NCBI GenBank assembly: GCA_002705795.1
Contig: PAHG01000013.1
Coordinates: 30,080 to 64,954, forward strand
Length of the DNA stretch: 34,875 bases
Direction of reading: 5' to 3'
Source of the DNA: Gammaproteobacteria bacterium
GTDB taxonomy: Bacteria; Pseudomonadota; Gammaproteobacteria; Pseudomonadales; Litorivicinaceae
Each line of letters starts with the position of its first letter. Positions within the stretch are counted from its first letter, which is position 1. Below are positions 17,149-26,341 of this stretch, in pieces. The translations under genes and the position numbers were made by a program. Under the pieces are notes generated by a model. That model did no database searches, was not told where the DNA came from, and worked only from the letters and a program-made list of their open reading frames with translations.

Positions 17149-18738
17149 ATGGTACGTGTTGGATCTTTTATTTTTTCACTCTTTTTTTTGTTCCAAGTGG
17201 CTTCTGCACAGACTTTCGTTCAAGGCAAAGCTCTGGCCGATGCTTCCCTGAAAGAAAAGGCGGTCTGGATGGAGAAATTAGCCTCTGATGATTCCGAGGA
17301 AGCGACACGTATTCTTCAATACTGGCTAGATGGCATCTTGGTCTATTGGCCTCAAGAAAATCGGTTAGTCCGCGGGATCAAGGAAGGCCGCAGGTATCAA
17401 CTACAAGACCTGATGACAGAAGAGGCGTTGGGAGCGGTCTCATCACGCGAGATTGACCGTGTCAAAACTAATAATTCACTGCGATCGGCGCTGAAGCAAG
17501 TGCTTGGATCAAGGCAGCTCGGGTCAAGTGATCGCAATGTGCGGCTTTCAGCCATTGCGGAACTCAAGCGAAGACCGGACTACAAGGTATTGCCGCTGTT
17601 AAAAAAACGTGAGGCTTCCGAACAGGATGATCAGGTCGCGCGCCAATTGTCAGAGCTGATCGGCTTAGTGCTTTTAGAAAGTGCTGAAGCAAATGAGCAG
17701 ATGGAGGGTCTTCGGCGCATTTCTGGTGGGCTATCACCAGAGGTCAAAGACTCACTGAGCCGATTTCTCTTGAACCCAAATTTGGACCCCGGGGTGGTCG
17801 AAGTTGCCCAACGTGAGTTGGACGCGATCACCCGAAGTCTGATGTATTGGGGAATTGGACAAGATTTGTTTTTCGGATTATCGCTTGGCTCAGTCCTATT
17901 GTTGGCAGCCATCGGCCTCGCGATCACATTCGGAGTGATGGGTGTGATCAATATGGCTCATGGAGAATTCATCATGCTTGGTGCCTACACGACCTTTGTC
18001 ATCCAGCAGTGGATTCCCGCAACAAGCATGTGGTCCTTATTGATTTCTATTCCGACAGCTTTTGTCGTGTCTGGAACTGCTGGGATCATACTTGAACGTT
18101 TAGTCATCCGGCATCTCTACGGAAGACCACTTGAAACTCTACTAGCAACTTTTGGCGTCAGCCTGATTTTGCAGCAACTTGTCAGAACAGTCTTCGGTCC
18201 GCTCAACCAGTCGGTCGTGACGCCAGATTTATTAAGTGGTGCGTTGGACATCAATGCAGCATTTTCGGTGACCTATAACCGATTATTTGTGATTGCTTTT
18301 GCTTTGTGCGTGTTGGTTACGCTCTGGGGGGTTATGCAACGAACTCCGTTTGGTGTGAGAGTCCGAGCGGTCACTATGAATCGTGGAATGGCAAGTTCTA
18401 TGGGGGTTCAAACGCAACGAGTAGATGCGCTTGCTTTTGGATTGGGTTCGGGGATTGCAGGGATGGGTGGCGTTGCCCTGTCACAGCTCACCAATGTTGG
18501 TCCGAATCTTGGTCAAAGCTACATCGTTGACTCCTTCATGGTGGTCGTTTTCGGAGGTGTAGGAAATCTGTTTGGTACCGTCTTCGCTGCGTTGAGTTTG
18601 GGGGTGGCCAATAAGATGCTTGAGCCTCTTAGCGGGGCTGTTCTTGCGAAGATCCTCATTCTCGTTTTCATTATTTTATTTATTCAGAAAAGACCTCGTG
18701 GCTTATTCGCTTTGAAAGGTCGGGCTGCCGAGGATTGA
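17149..18738 (+). CDS. urtB: Urea ABC transporter permease UrtB
   Basis: N-terminal periplasmic extension, then GVMGVINMAHGEFIMLGAYTTFV and a LIV-H-type permease. Start inferred at ATG 17149 with a signal sequence. Confidence 0.94.
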   Translation: MVRVGSFIFSLFFLFQVASAQTFVQGKALADASLKEKAVWMEKLASDDSEEATRILQYWLDGILVYWPQENRLVRGIKEGRRYQLQDLMTEEALGAVSSREIDRVKTNNSLRSALKQVLGSRQLGSSDRNVRLSAIAELKRRPDYKVLPLLKKREASEQDDQVARQLSELIGLVLLESAEANEQMEGLRRISGGLSPEVKDSLSRFLLNPNLDPGVVEVAQRELDAITRSLMYWGIGQDLFFGLSLGSVLLLAAIGLAITFGVMGVINMAHGEFIMLGAYTTFVIQQWIPATSMWSLLISIPTAFVVSGTAGIILERLVIRHLYGRPLETLLATFGVSLILQQLVRTVFGPLNQSVVTPDLLSGALDINAAFSVTYNRLFVIAFALCVLVTLWGVMQRTPFGVRVRAVTMNRGMASSMGVQTQRVDALAFGLGSGIAGMGGVALSQLTNVGPNLGQSYIVDSFMVVVFGGVGNLFGTVFAALSLGVANKMLEPLSGAVLAKILILVFIILFIQKRPRGLFALKGRAAED

Positions 18739-18742
18739 TGCC

Positions 18743-19852
18743 GTGATTGGATTGCGTTTACGACAACTGGTCTTTGCTTCCATCATTGCTTTGATTGCGT
18801 ATGTGTTTTTGGCAAACGTAATGTTCCCAGCATCGATGGGGGTGGCATTGGACTCTTACAGTTTGACTATTGTTGGCAAATATCTGTGCTTTGCGATACT
18901 AGCTGTTGCCCTCGATCTGGTGTGGGGATACTGCGGTATTTTGTCGTTGGGTCATGCCGCATTCTTCTCGCTAGGCGGCTACGCCATGGGCATGTATTTG
19001 ATGCGTCAAATTGGCGAGCGAGGAACCTATGGGCATCCCGTTCTTCCCGATTTCATGGTGTTCCTCAATTGGGAACAGCTCCCGTGGTTTTGGTATGGAT
19101 TTGATGCGTTTTGGTTTGCGGGACTGATGATCTTTTTCGCCCCCGGAATACTGGCATTTGTTTTTGGTTGGTTTGCGTTCCGATCACGCGTATCTGGTGT
19201 GTATTTATCGATCATCACTCAAGCGCTGACTTACGCCCTGATGCTCGCTTTCTTCCGCAATGAAATGGGCTTTGGTGGTAATAATGGCCTGACAGATTTC
19301 AAGGACTTATTAGGATATCCATTGACCTCAGATGGCGTCAGAGTCTGGCTGATGTTGTCTTCCGGCCTGGCTTTGCTGTTGAGCTTATTTCTATGCCAAA
19401 AACTATTAGCCACGAAATTTGGCCGGGTTTTGGTTGCGGTTCGGGATAGCGAGTCCCGAACACGGTTTTTAGGTTATCGAGTTGAGCATTTCAAACTTGT
19501 TGCCTTTGTGATGTCAGCTATGATCGCAGGTCTTGCAGGGGCGCTTTACGTCCCTCAAGTCGGCATTATCAACCCGGGTGAGTTTAGTCCCTTGGCTTCG
19601 ATTGAGGTGGTTGTTTGGGTTGCCTTAGGGGGTCGGGGGTCTCTATACGGTGCTGCGCTCGGAGCGATCGTTGTCAATGCTGCCAAGACGTTTTTCACGG
19701 GATTCTACCCAGAAGCTTGGCTGTTTTTCCTCGGCGCCATGTTTGTGATTTCGACACTATATCTTCCGAGAGGAATTTTAGGTGCGTTGGAAGACTTAGC
19801 CCAACAGGTTAAGGGTAAAGCGCCTAAGCTGTCGCAGGAGGGATTATCTTGA
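18743..19852 (+). CDS. urtC: Urea ABC transporter permease UrtC
   Basis: LDLVWGYCGILSLGHAAFFSLGGYAMGMYLMRQIG; VWVALGGRGSLYGAALGA. Confidence 0.95.
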   Translation: MIGLRLRQLVFASIIALIAYVFLANVMFPASMGVALDSYSLTIVGKYLCFAILAVALDLVWGYCGILSLGHAAFFSLGGYAMGMYLMRQIGERGTYGHPVLPDFMVFLNWEQLPWFWYGFDAFWFAGLMIFFAPGILAFVFGWFAFRSRVSGVYLSIITQALTYALMLAFFRNEMGFGGNNGLTDFKDLLGYPLTSDGVRVWLMLSSGLALLLSLFLCQKLLATKFGRVLVAVRDSESRTRFLGYRVEHFKLVAFVMSAMIAGLAGALYVPQVGIINPGEFSPLASIEVVVWVALGGRGSLYGAALGAIVVNAAKTFFTGFYPEAWLFFLGAMFVISTLYLPRGILGALEDLAQQVKGKAPKLSQEGLS

Positions 19853-20598
19853 TACCGGTAACTCGATCGGTGCTGTACTTAGACGGTCTTTCCGTGTCGT
19901 TTGATGGTTTCAAGGCACTGAATAATTTGTCTATTGATCTGGCACCCGGTGAATTGCGCGCAGTGATTGGTCCAAACGGCGCCGGTAAATCAACCATGAT
20001 GGATGTGGTTACAGGGAAAACGCGACCCGACGAGGGCACAGCTTTATTTCTTGGAAGTCATGATCTAACAGTTCTCGACGAGACTGAGATTGCTAATCTC
20101 GGTATTGGCCGCAAGTTTCAAAAACCAAGTGTTATCGAAACGTTGACCGTCGAGGAAAACTTGGAACTTGCTCTTGCAGGCAATCGCTCCCCGTGGCAGG
20201 CAATCATGCAGATTTTACGTCCACAAGATCATCGCTCGATGAACGAAGTGGCATCCCGTGTCGGTTTAACTGACGCGCTTGATCAGTTGGGTGGCGCTCT
20301 GTCTCATGGACAGAAGCAGTGGCTAGAGATTGGCATGCTCCTCCTGCAAGAACCTAAGGTGCTTTTGGTGGATGAGCCTGCTGCCGGGATGACAGATTCA
20401 GAGACCTTAAAAACAGCGGAACTTCTTAAAAGTTTAGCCGGAGAGCACACGGTCATGGTGGTTGAGCACGATATGGAGTTCGTCGAAGCACTCGGTTGCA
20501 AGGTGACGGTATTACATGAGGGCCGCGTGCTGGCTGAGGGTAGTCTGCCTCACGTGTCATCGAACAACGAAGTCATAGATGTGTATCTGGGTCGATAA
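19849..20598 (+). CDS. urtD: Urea ABC transporter ATP-binding protein UrtD
   Basis: GPNGAGKSTMMDVVTGKTRPDEG, LSHGQKQWLEIGMLL, VLLVDEPAAGMT. TTG start overlaps the urtC stop. Confidence 0.95.
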   Translation: MIPVTRSVLYLDGLSVSFDGFKALNNLSIDLAPGELRAVIGPNGAGKSTMMDVVTGKTRPDEGTALFLGSHDLTVLDETEIANLGIGRKFQKPSVIETLTVEENLELALAGNRSPWQAIMQILRPQDHRSMNEVASRVGLTDALDQLGGALSHGQKQWLEIGMLLLQEPKVLLVDEPAAGMTDSETLKTAELLKSLAGEHTVMVVEHDMEFVEALGCKVTVLHEGRVLAEGSLPHVSSNNEVIDVYLGR

Positions 20599-21294
20599 AT
20601 GCTACAAGTCAGGGATTTAAATGTCAGCTATGGGGCGAGTCAGGTACTTTATGAGGTCGACTTGCAAGCTGATCTTGGTGAAATTAGTTGTGTCCTTGGT
20701 CGTAATGGGGTTGGTAAAACGTCTCTAGTCCGAGCGATTGCTGGCCGCCATATCGCAACCTCAGGAAAAGTCTTCTGGGATGGTGAAGATATTCGCGATA
20801 GAGACCCAGCTTCCCGAGCGAAACTCGGTGTTGCCTACGTACCTCAGGGACGAGAAATATTTGCGCGGCTCACTGTCCAAGAAAATCTTGAATTAGGTTT
20901 TGCAGCTGCGCCGATGGGTCAGCGATTTATCCCTAAGGAAATTTTTGAGTTGTTTCCAGTTTTGGAACAAATGCTGGGTCGTCGAGGTGGAGATCTATCT
21001 GGAGGCCAACAGCAGCAACTGGCAATCGCGAGGGCATTGGTTACTAGGCCCAGATTATTGATCCTAGACGAGCCCACTGAGGGTATTCAGCCATCGATCA
21101 TAAAGGACATCGGCCGTGTCCTGAGCCTGCTGAGAGAGCGCAACGATATGGCCATTGTGCTTGTTGAACAATATTTAGACTTTGCGCTGGGTTTGGGTGA
21201 CCGCTTTTGTGTCCTAGATCGAGGCCAGATTAAGCTTTCGGGTACGGTTGATGAGATCAGTTCCGAGACTGTTCGCGATTTAGTGACCGTGTAA
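20599..21294 (+). CDS. urtE: Urea ABC transporter ATP-binding protein UrtE
   Basis: GRNGVGKTSLVRAIAGRH, LSGGQQQQLAIARAL, LLILDEPTEGIQPSII. Confidence 0.95.
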   Translation: MLQVRDLNVSYGASQVLYEVDLQADLGEISCVLGRNGVGKTSLVRAIAGRHIATSGKVFWDGEDIRDRDPASRAKLGVAYVPQGREIFARLTVQENLELGFAAAPMGQRFIPKEIFELFPVLEQMLGRRGGDLSGGQQQQLAIARALVTRPRLLILDEPTEGIQPSIIKDIGRVLSLLRERNDMAIVLVEQYLDFALGLGDRFCVLDRGQIKLSGTVDEISSETVRDLVTV

Positions 21295-21411
21295 GTGTGC
21301 TTAGGGTGGCACAATCACGTTTTAGGGACTGCTTTTTTTAGGCTGTACTGCTGGTAAGCCCCGACGCGCCGAATATTCAGTGATCAATTGGCTTGCCATC
21401 CTGATCGATGG

Positions 21412-22047
21412 CTAGTGGTCGTCGGTCCCGTAAATACGATCGCCCGCGTCTCCTAGTCCGGGCAGGATATAGCCCCTCTCGTCAAGCCTCTCATCGATTT
21501 TGGCGACGACAATCCTGACGTCCGGATACTCCGAAGTGATGCGTCGTATCCCCTCAGGACAGGCAAGAATATTGACCACAGTTATCTGATTTACGCCGGC
21601 GTCCATGAGCTTCCTGAGTGCCACGCTGAGGCTGTTACCGGTCGCCAGCATTGGGTCGACCACGATGCAGTGCCTGTCTCCTACATCGTCCGGTAGATTG
21701 GTGTAGTAGTCGTCGATCTCTAGAGTCACCGACTGGCGAGCCAGTCCGATGAATCCAATCGATGCATCGCTTACCAGATCTCGAAGTGTCTCCGCCATAA
21801 TGTTGCCGGCGCGCATAATTGAGACTATGCAGGGCCCCGGCTGCCCAATGAGTTGGCCAGTCGTTACCTGCAGCGGTGTCTCGACATCGACATCAACCAA
21901 CGGCAAATGGTTTGTCGCATCAGCGGCCAACAGCATCGTGATCTCTTGCACAAACTGTCTGAATTCTCGGCTGGGTGTGGTTTTATCTCGGAGCCGAGTG
22001 ATCCTGTCTAACACCAGCGGATTGTCTACTTCAACGACCGACGTCAT
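21412..22047 (-). CDS. upp: Uracil phosphoribosyltransferase-like protein
   Basis: PRPP-binding VDPMLATGNS and C-terminal GYILPGLGDAGDRIYGT match UPRT. Confidence 0.85.
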   Translation of the reverse strand: MTSVVEVDNPLVLDRITRLRDKTTPSREFRQFVQEITMLLAADATNHLPLVDVDVETPLQVTTGQLIGQPGPCIVSIMRAGNIMAETLRDLVSDASIGFIGLARQSVTLEIDDYYTNLPDDVGDRHCIVVDPMLATGNSLSVALRKLMDAGVNQITVVNILACPEGIRRITSEYPDVRIVVAKIDERLDERGYILPGLGDAGDRIYGTDDH

Positions 22048-22135
22048 AGGTTTGGACCTCTCTCATTAATTCACCACCGGACCCGTCGTTCAGCATATCA
22101 TTTTGGTGCGTCTATCGGAAAAAGAACCACTGCTG

Positions 22136-22152
22136 TGCACTAAGAGAGTGCA
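22136..22152. promoter_or_regulatory. NtrC-like enhancer site
   Basis: TGCACTAAGAGAGTGCA: TGCAC-N7-GTGCA, a TGCACT/AGTGCA inverted repeat about 100 bp upstream of the sigma-54-like element. Confidence 0.65.
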
Positions 22153-22191
22153 GTCGAAAAAGAGCTCCTCTCGTTCTTTTTGATGGGAAAA

Positions 22192-22238
22192 ATGTAACTA
22201 TATGTTTATAAGGGCAATTGTAACCTGATTGTAACTTG
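22192..22238. repeat. 11-bp-period direct repeats, PhoB/OmpR-type operator-like
   Basis: ATTGTAACCTG (22217-22227) and ATTGTAACTTG (22228-22238) in exact tandem; ATGTAAC near 22192 is a third copy of the core. Confidence 0.55.
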
Positions 22239-22252
22239 GCATAGGTTTTGTA
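22237..22252 (+). promoter_or_regulatory. Sigma-54-like promoter of the Pot-type operon
   Basis: TGGCAT-AGGTT-TTGTA with correct -24/-12 spacing; the -12 dinucleotide is GT rather than GC. Confidence 0.45.
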
Positions 22253-22276
22253 AAAGAACAATAAAAATGAGGGACT

Positions 22277-23242
22277 ATGGACGCACTCGAAGTTATAAGC
22301 CTGAGCATCCAGTACGACGACGTCATCGCTGTATCAGACGTTTCCTTCAAGCTTTCGACCGAGCAGTATTGTTGCTTGCTGGGTCCGTCGGGTTGCGGGA
22401 AGACCTCTACGCTGAGGGCTATCGCTGGTCATGAGGATGTCTCAGCCGGCGACGTGATCGTGGGTGGGCAGAACGTCACCGACCTGGCCCCGGCTAAGCG
22501 GCCTACCTCAATGATGTTCCAGGACTACGCGCTCTTCCCGCACCTCACGGTGCTAGATAACGTCGCGTTCGCTCTGAAAATAGCGGGTATGGATAAGACC
22601 GAGAGGCATACGGTTGCGCTTGGATATCTAAAGAAGGTCCAGCTCGAGGAATTCGCTAGCCGTTTCCCGTCCGAGCTATCGGGCGGACAGCAACAGCGGG
22701 TGGCGCTGGCTCGTGCGCTGGTTACGTCGCCGAAGGCGTTACTTCTCGACGAGCCCTTATCGGCGCTGGATCCCTTCTTACGTATTGACATGAGGGCAGA
22801 GCTGAAGGCCATGCAGAAGTCGCTCGGCATACCCTTTGTCCACGTCACCCACAGCCAAGAGGAGGCGATGGCCCTCTCAGACGTGGTGATCGTGATGGAC
22901 GGTGGGCAGATCCAGCAGGTGGGATCGCCCCGAGAAATATATGAAACCCCTGCAAACAGGTTCGTCGCAGAATTCATTGGGGGCCACAACGTGATCGAGT
23001 CTGATCATGGACTGGTCTCCGTGAAGTACAGTGAGCTACAGATAGAAACTAAGGGTCAGGCCAACTCAACGATCGAGAGAATTGAGTACCTCGGCCAGTA
23101 CCTAAAGGTATCGGTAGCCACTGATTTTGGGACATTGCACGCCTACACAGATGATAAGACTTTCTTAAGTTTGGGCTTAACGACAGGAGACGAGTGCAAT
23201 ACCCACTGGGTTCCGGGAACGGAAACTTTACTCAAAAACTGA
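22277..23242 (+). CDS. ABC transporter ATP-binding protein, PotA-like
   Basis: GPSGCGKTSTLRAIAGHE, MMFQDYALFPHLTVLDNV, LSGGQQQRVALARAL, LLLDEPLSALD, plus a C-terminal regulatory region. Confidence 0.93.
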   Translation: MDALEVISLSIQYDDVIAVSDVSFKLSTEQYCCLLGPSGCGKTSTLRAIAGHEDVSAGDVIVGGQNVTDLAPAKRPTSMMFQDYALFPHLTVLDNVAFALKIAGMDKTERHTVALGYLKKVQLEEFASRFPSELSGGQQQRVALARALVTSPKALLLDEPLSALDPFLRIDMRAELKAMQKSLGIPFVHVTHSQEEAMALSDVVIVMDGGQIQQVGSPREIYETPANRFVAEFIGGHNVIESDHGLVSVKYSELQIETKGQANSTIERIEYLGQYLKVSVATDFGTLHAYTDDKTFLSLGLTTGDECNTHWVPGTETLLKN

Positions 23243-23256
23243 GCTACGGAGGCATT

Positions 23257-24540
23257 ATGTCAAAGAAAACTCAAGAAAATACGGCTGGGTTGTCCAGACG
23301 ATCCTTTATCAAAGGTGCGGGCACACTAGCCGCCGCGTCGATGTTTGGTGGCGTCGCCCCATATGTCATGTCGAACGAGAAAAAGGTACTCCGCTACCTG
23401 GGTACCGCAGTGAACCAGGACAAGGCTATCGCTGCGAAGGCCAAGGAAGACCTGGGCATCACCATCGAATATATCCCGGTCACCACTGACGAGGTAACGA
23501 AGCGCATATTGACCCAACCGAACAGTTTTGATCTGGTGGACACGGAGTACTTCAGCCTGAAGAAGTTGGTGCCGTCAGGGAACCTGATTGGTATGAACGC
23601 TAGTAAGATTAAAGAGTTTGATAATATCGTCACCGCCTTCACAAAAGGCGAGGTCGCTGGTAAGAAAATTGGTGACCAGGGTACGGCCCCGAAGAAGGTA
23701 TTTTATAAAGAGGGCGAGAAGTCGACGAACTTCTCTAGCACGCCGACTGAGTGGGTAACGCTTATACCGACCGTATACAACGCGGATACATTGGGCATCA
23801 GGCCCGACCTGATCGGTCGTCCAATCAACAGCTGGGCGGAGCTGCTGAATCCTGAATTCAAGGGCAAGGCCTCGATCTTGAACATCCCATCGATCGGGAT
23901 CATGGACGCGGCCATGGTCGTCGAGGCGATGGGCGAGTACAAGTACCCCGACAAAGGAAACATGACCAAGAAAGAGATCGACCTGACCATGAAGGTCCTG
24001 ACGGAGGCAAAGAAGCAGGGCCAGTTCCGAGCATTTTGGTCTGACTTCAATGAGAGCGTTAACCTGATGGCGTCGGGCGAGGTAGTGATTCAGTCCATGT
24101 GGTCGCCAGCGATCACGGCGGTGAGGACCAAAGGCATCCCTTGCGTGTACCAGCCGCTGAAAGAGGGCTACAGGGCCTGGGCTGCCGGTTTTGGTCTGCC
24201 TACTACGATCAAAGGATACCAGCAAGATCTGGCTTACGAGTTCATCAACTGGTTCCTATCGGGTTGGGCGGGTGCGTACCTGAACCGCCAGGGCTACTAC
24301 TCGGCGGTGTTACCGACAGCCAAGGCGAACATGGAAGCCTATGAGTGGGATTACTGGATGCTCGGTAAGCCTGCCGCAAAAGATATTATGTCCCCGGGTG
24401 GACAGAAGCTTGCGTCGGCTGGCGAGGTTCGGGATGGTGGCTCGTACGAGACTCGGATGGGCGGTGTCGCGTGCTGGAACGCGGTGATGGACGAAAATCG
24501 TTACATGGTTAGAAAGTGGAATGAGTTTATAGCCTCCTAG
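23257..24540 (+). CDS. ABC transporter substrate-binding protein, PotD-like, Tat signal
   Basis: Twin-arginine motif SRRSFIKGAGTLAAASMFGG; PotD-like body. ATG 23257 preceded by GGAGG. Confidence 0.9.
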   Translation: MSKKTQENTAGLSRRSFIKGAGTLAAASMFGGVAPYVMSNEKKVLRYLGTAVNQDKAIAAKAKEDLGITIEYIPVTTDEVTKRILTQPNSFDLVDTEYFSLKKLVPSGNLIGMNASKIKEFDNIVTAFTKGEVAGKKIGDQGTAPKKVFYKEGEKSTNFSSTPTEWVTLIPTVYNADTLGIRPDLIGRPINSWAELLNPEFKGKASILNIPSIGIMDAAMVVEAMGEYKYPDKGNMTKKEIDLTMKVLTEAKKQGQFRAFWSDFNESVNLMASGEVVIQSMWSPAITAVRTKGIPCVYQPLKEGYRAWAAGFGLPTTIKGYQQDLAYEFINWFLSGWAGAYLNRQGYYSAVLPTAKANMEAYEWDYWMLGKPAAKDIMSPGGQKLASAGEVRDGGSYETRMGGVACWNAVMDENRYMVRKWNEFIAS

Positions 24541-24551
24541 GCGGACTCAGT

Positions 24552-24578
24552 CAGGGGGACGGCGCGGCTGTCCCCCTG
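24552..24578 (+). other. Strong stem-loop between SBP and permease genes
   Basis: CAGGGGGACGGC-GCG-GCTGTCCCCCTG: 12-bp stem with one G-T wobble; only TTT follows. Confidence 0.75.
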
Positions 24579-24593
24579 TTTACGGATAGAAGA

Positions 24594-25466
24594 ATGGCTA
24601 GACAAAACAGTAGCAGTATCCTCGCACTACCATTCGCTTCGGTGCTGGCGACGTTTTTCATCTTGCCGCTGATCTTGGTCGTGGTCGTGAGCTTTTGGGA
24701 CTACACCGAATATTCATTAATTCCTGACCTAATCCTCATGAACTATGAGGAGTTATTTTACGGGTGCTTTGACTGGAGCGAGGGGTTATGCACAACCTTT
24801 GCGACCTACCTATCGACCTTTAAGTACGTTTTTTTGACATGGTTCTTCACCCTAGGGATTGGTTTTGGGGTCGCTCTGTATTTGGTTTTCTGTGTCCGCA
24901 GTCTAAAGATGCAGATCGTTTTGTTTCTGATTTGTACGATCCCGTTCTGGACTAGTAACGTAATCAGGATGATTTCTTGGATCCCGTTGCTCGGGAGGAA
25001 CGGGATCGTCAATACAAGCCTCATGAGCATGGGGGTTATCGATCAACCGATAGAGTGGCTACTCTATTCTGGCTTCTCGGTCACGCTGGGCTTCGTGCAT
25101 CTCTATACCCTGTTCATGGTCGTCCCAATCTTCAACTCGATGGCGAAGATTGACAGGTCTCTGATAGAGGCGGCCAAGGACTCCGGTGCGTCGGCGTGGC
25201 AGATCATTACCAACATTATCATACCCTTGAGTCGCTCCGGGATCATGATCGGCTCGATCTTCGTTATCACGATCGTCGTCGGTGATTTCATAACGATAGG
25301 CGTGCTCGGGGGGCAACAGATCGCCTCTGTGGGGAAAATTATCTATGTCGAGATGAGTTACCTGCAGTTCCCGGCGGCCGCAGCCAACGCGGTAGTCTTG
25401 GTCTCGATTACCCTTCTGATGGTCGCGGCGATGATGAGAATCGTTAATGTGCGTAAGGAGCTCTAG
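24594..25466 (+). CDS. ABC transporter permease, PotB-like
   Basis: SLIEAAKDSGASAWQIITNIIIPLSRSGIMIGSIFVITIVVGDF (EAA loop); PFWTSNVIRMISWIPLLGRNGIVN. Confidence 0.92.
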   Translation: MARQNSSSILALPFASVLATFFILPLILVVVVSFWDYTEYSLIPDLILMNYEELFYGCFDWSEGLCTTFATYLSTFKYVFLTWFFTLGIGFGVALYLVFCVRSLKMQIVLFLICTIPFWTSNVIRMISWIPLLGRNGIVNTSLMSMGVIDQPIEWLLYSGFSVTLGFVHLYTLFMVVPIFNSMAKIDRSLIEAAKDSGASAWQIITNIIIPLSRSGIMIGSIFVITIVVGDFITIGVLGGQQIASVGKIIYVEMSYLQFPAAAANAVVLVSITLLMVAAMMRIVNVRKEL

Positions 25467-25468
25467 GG

Positions 25469-26341
25469 ATGTTTTCTAAGACCCAGACGGTGTGGCTGAC
25501 GATTTTCTTTGGATGTTTCGTTGTTTTTCTTTATGGGCCTGTTTTATCCATTATCCTGTTGGCATTTCAGGGACCCGAGGGCGGACTGACATTCCCGATG
25601 AGGGGCGTTTCTCTTCACTGGTTCGAAGAGCTTTGGCGCGGCCTGGGGGTGGTCGACATCTCCCGCGCGCTCCGACGTTCCCTGTTACTGGGCGTGCTGG
25701 TAATGATTTTCACCGTGGTGCTGAGCCTGTGCGCCGGCCTCGCGTTCCGAAAAAAATTCCGCGGCTCCGGTCTGCTGTTCTACCTCACGATTGCCAGCCT
25801 AATTATCCCATCGATCGCGATAAGCTTAGGCATCGCCCTGCAGTTCCGTTTGCTCGATGAGACCATCAAGTGGCTGGGCCAGACCCTGGACATCCAATGG
25901 ATAGTTAATGATTTCCAGACCTCGATGGGCCTCATCGCTTCGGGTCTGGGGACACACCTCACCTGGACACTGCCCTTCGGTCTGTTGATCATGTTCGCGG
26001 TATTTAACCGCTTCAATCCCAGCTACGAGGAGGCCGCGAGGGACCTCGGCGCGACCCCGTGGCAAACCTTCTGGGGTGTTGTTTTCCCGCTAATAGCTCC
26101 CGCCCTCGTGGGTGTCGCGTTGTTCGGGTTCACGCTCAGCTACGACGAGCTCGCGCGCTCGTCCCAGGCCCTGGGTGCCGTGAACACACTTCCCTTAGAG
26201 CTGAGAGGCCTCACGACAACGGTGACCAACCCATCGATATACGCGCTCGGGGCCGTGACCACCGGGGTCAGTTTCCTAGTCATCGGCCTCTCTCTGGCGC
26301 TGTTCTGGGTCCTGCGACGCAAGACGGGCACGGGCCAATGA
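25469..26341 (+). CDS. ABC transporter permease, PotC-like
   Basis: EEAARDLGATPWQTFWGVVFPLIAPALVGVALFGFTLSYDE. Confidence 0.92.
   Translation: MFSKTQTVWLTIFFGCFVVFLYGPVLSIILLAFQGPEGGLTFPMRGVSLHWFEELWRGLGVVDISRALRRSLLLGVLVMIFTVVLSLCAGLAFRKKFRGSGLLFYLTIASLIIPSIAISLGIALQFRLLDETIKWLGQTLDIQWIVNDFQTSMGLIASGLGTHLTWTLPFGLLIMFAVFNRFNPSYEEAARDLGATPWQTFWGVVFPLIAPALVGVALFGFTLSYDELARSSQALGAVNTLPLELRGLTTTVTNPSIYALGAVTTGVSFLVIGLSLALFWVLRRKTGTGQ

Noticed and set aside
21307-21322. TGGCAC downstream of urtE as a possible -24 element
   Set aside because: No GC at the -12 position (AATCA-CGTTT) and no plus-strand gene begins nearby.
23575-24225. Long minus-strand ORF (216 aa) and similar ones at 32354-33067, 29577-29993, 5250-5660
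   Set aside because: They lie antisense within strongly supported coding genes, have low-complexity Arg/Asp-rich translations and no recognizable domain; typical shadow ORFs.
26059-26337. N-terminal extension of the 315-aa ORF starting at 26059
   Set aside because: It overlaps the in-frame permease gene in another frame. Homology-like sequence begins at MTNLPVVCFLNPNS (26338), so the extension is probably not translated.
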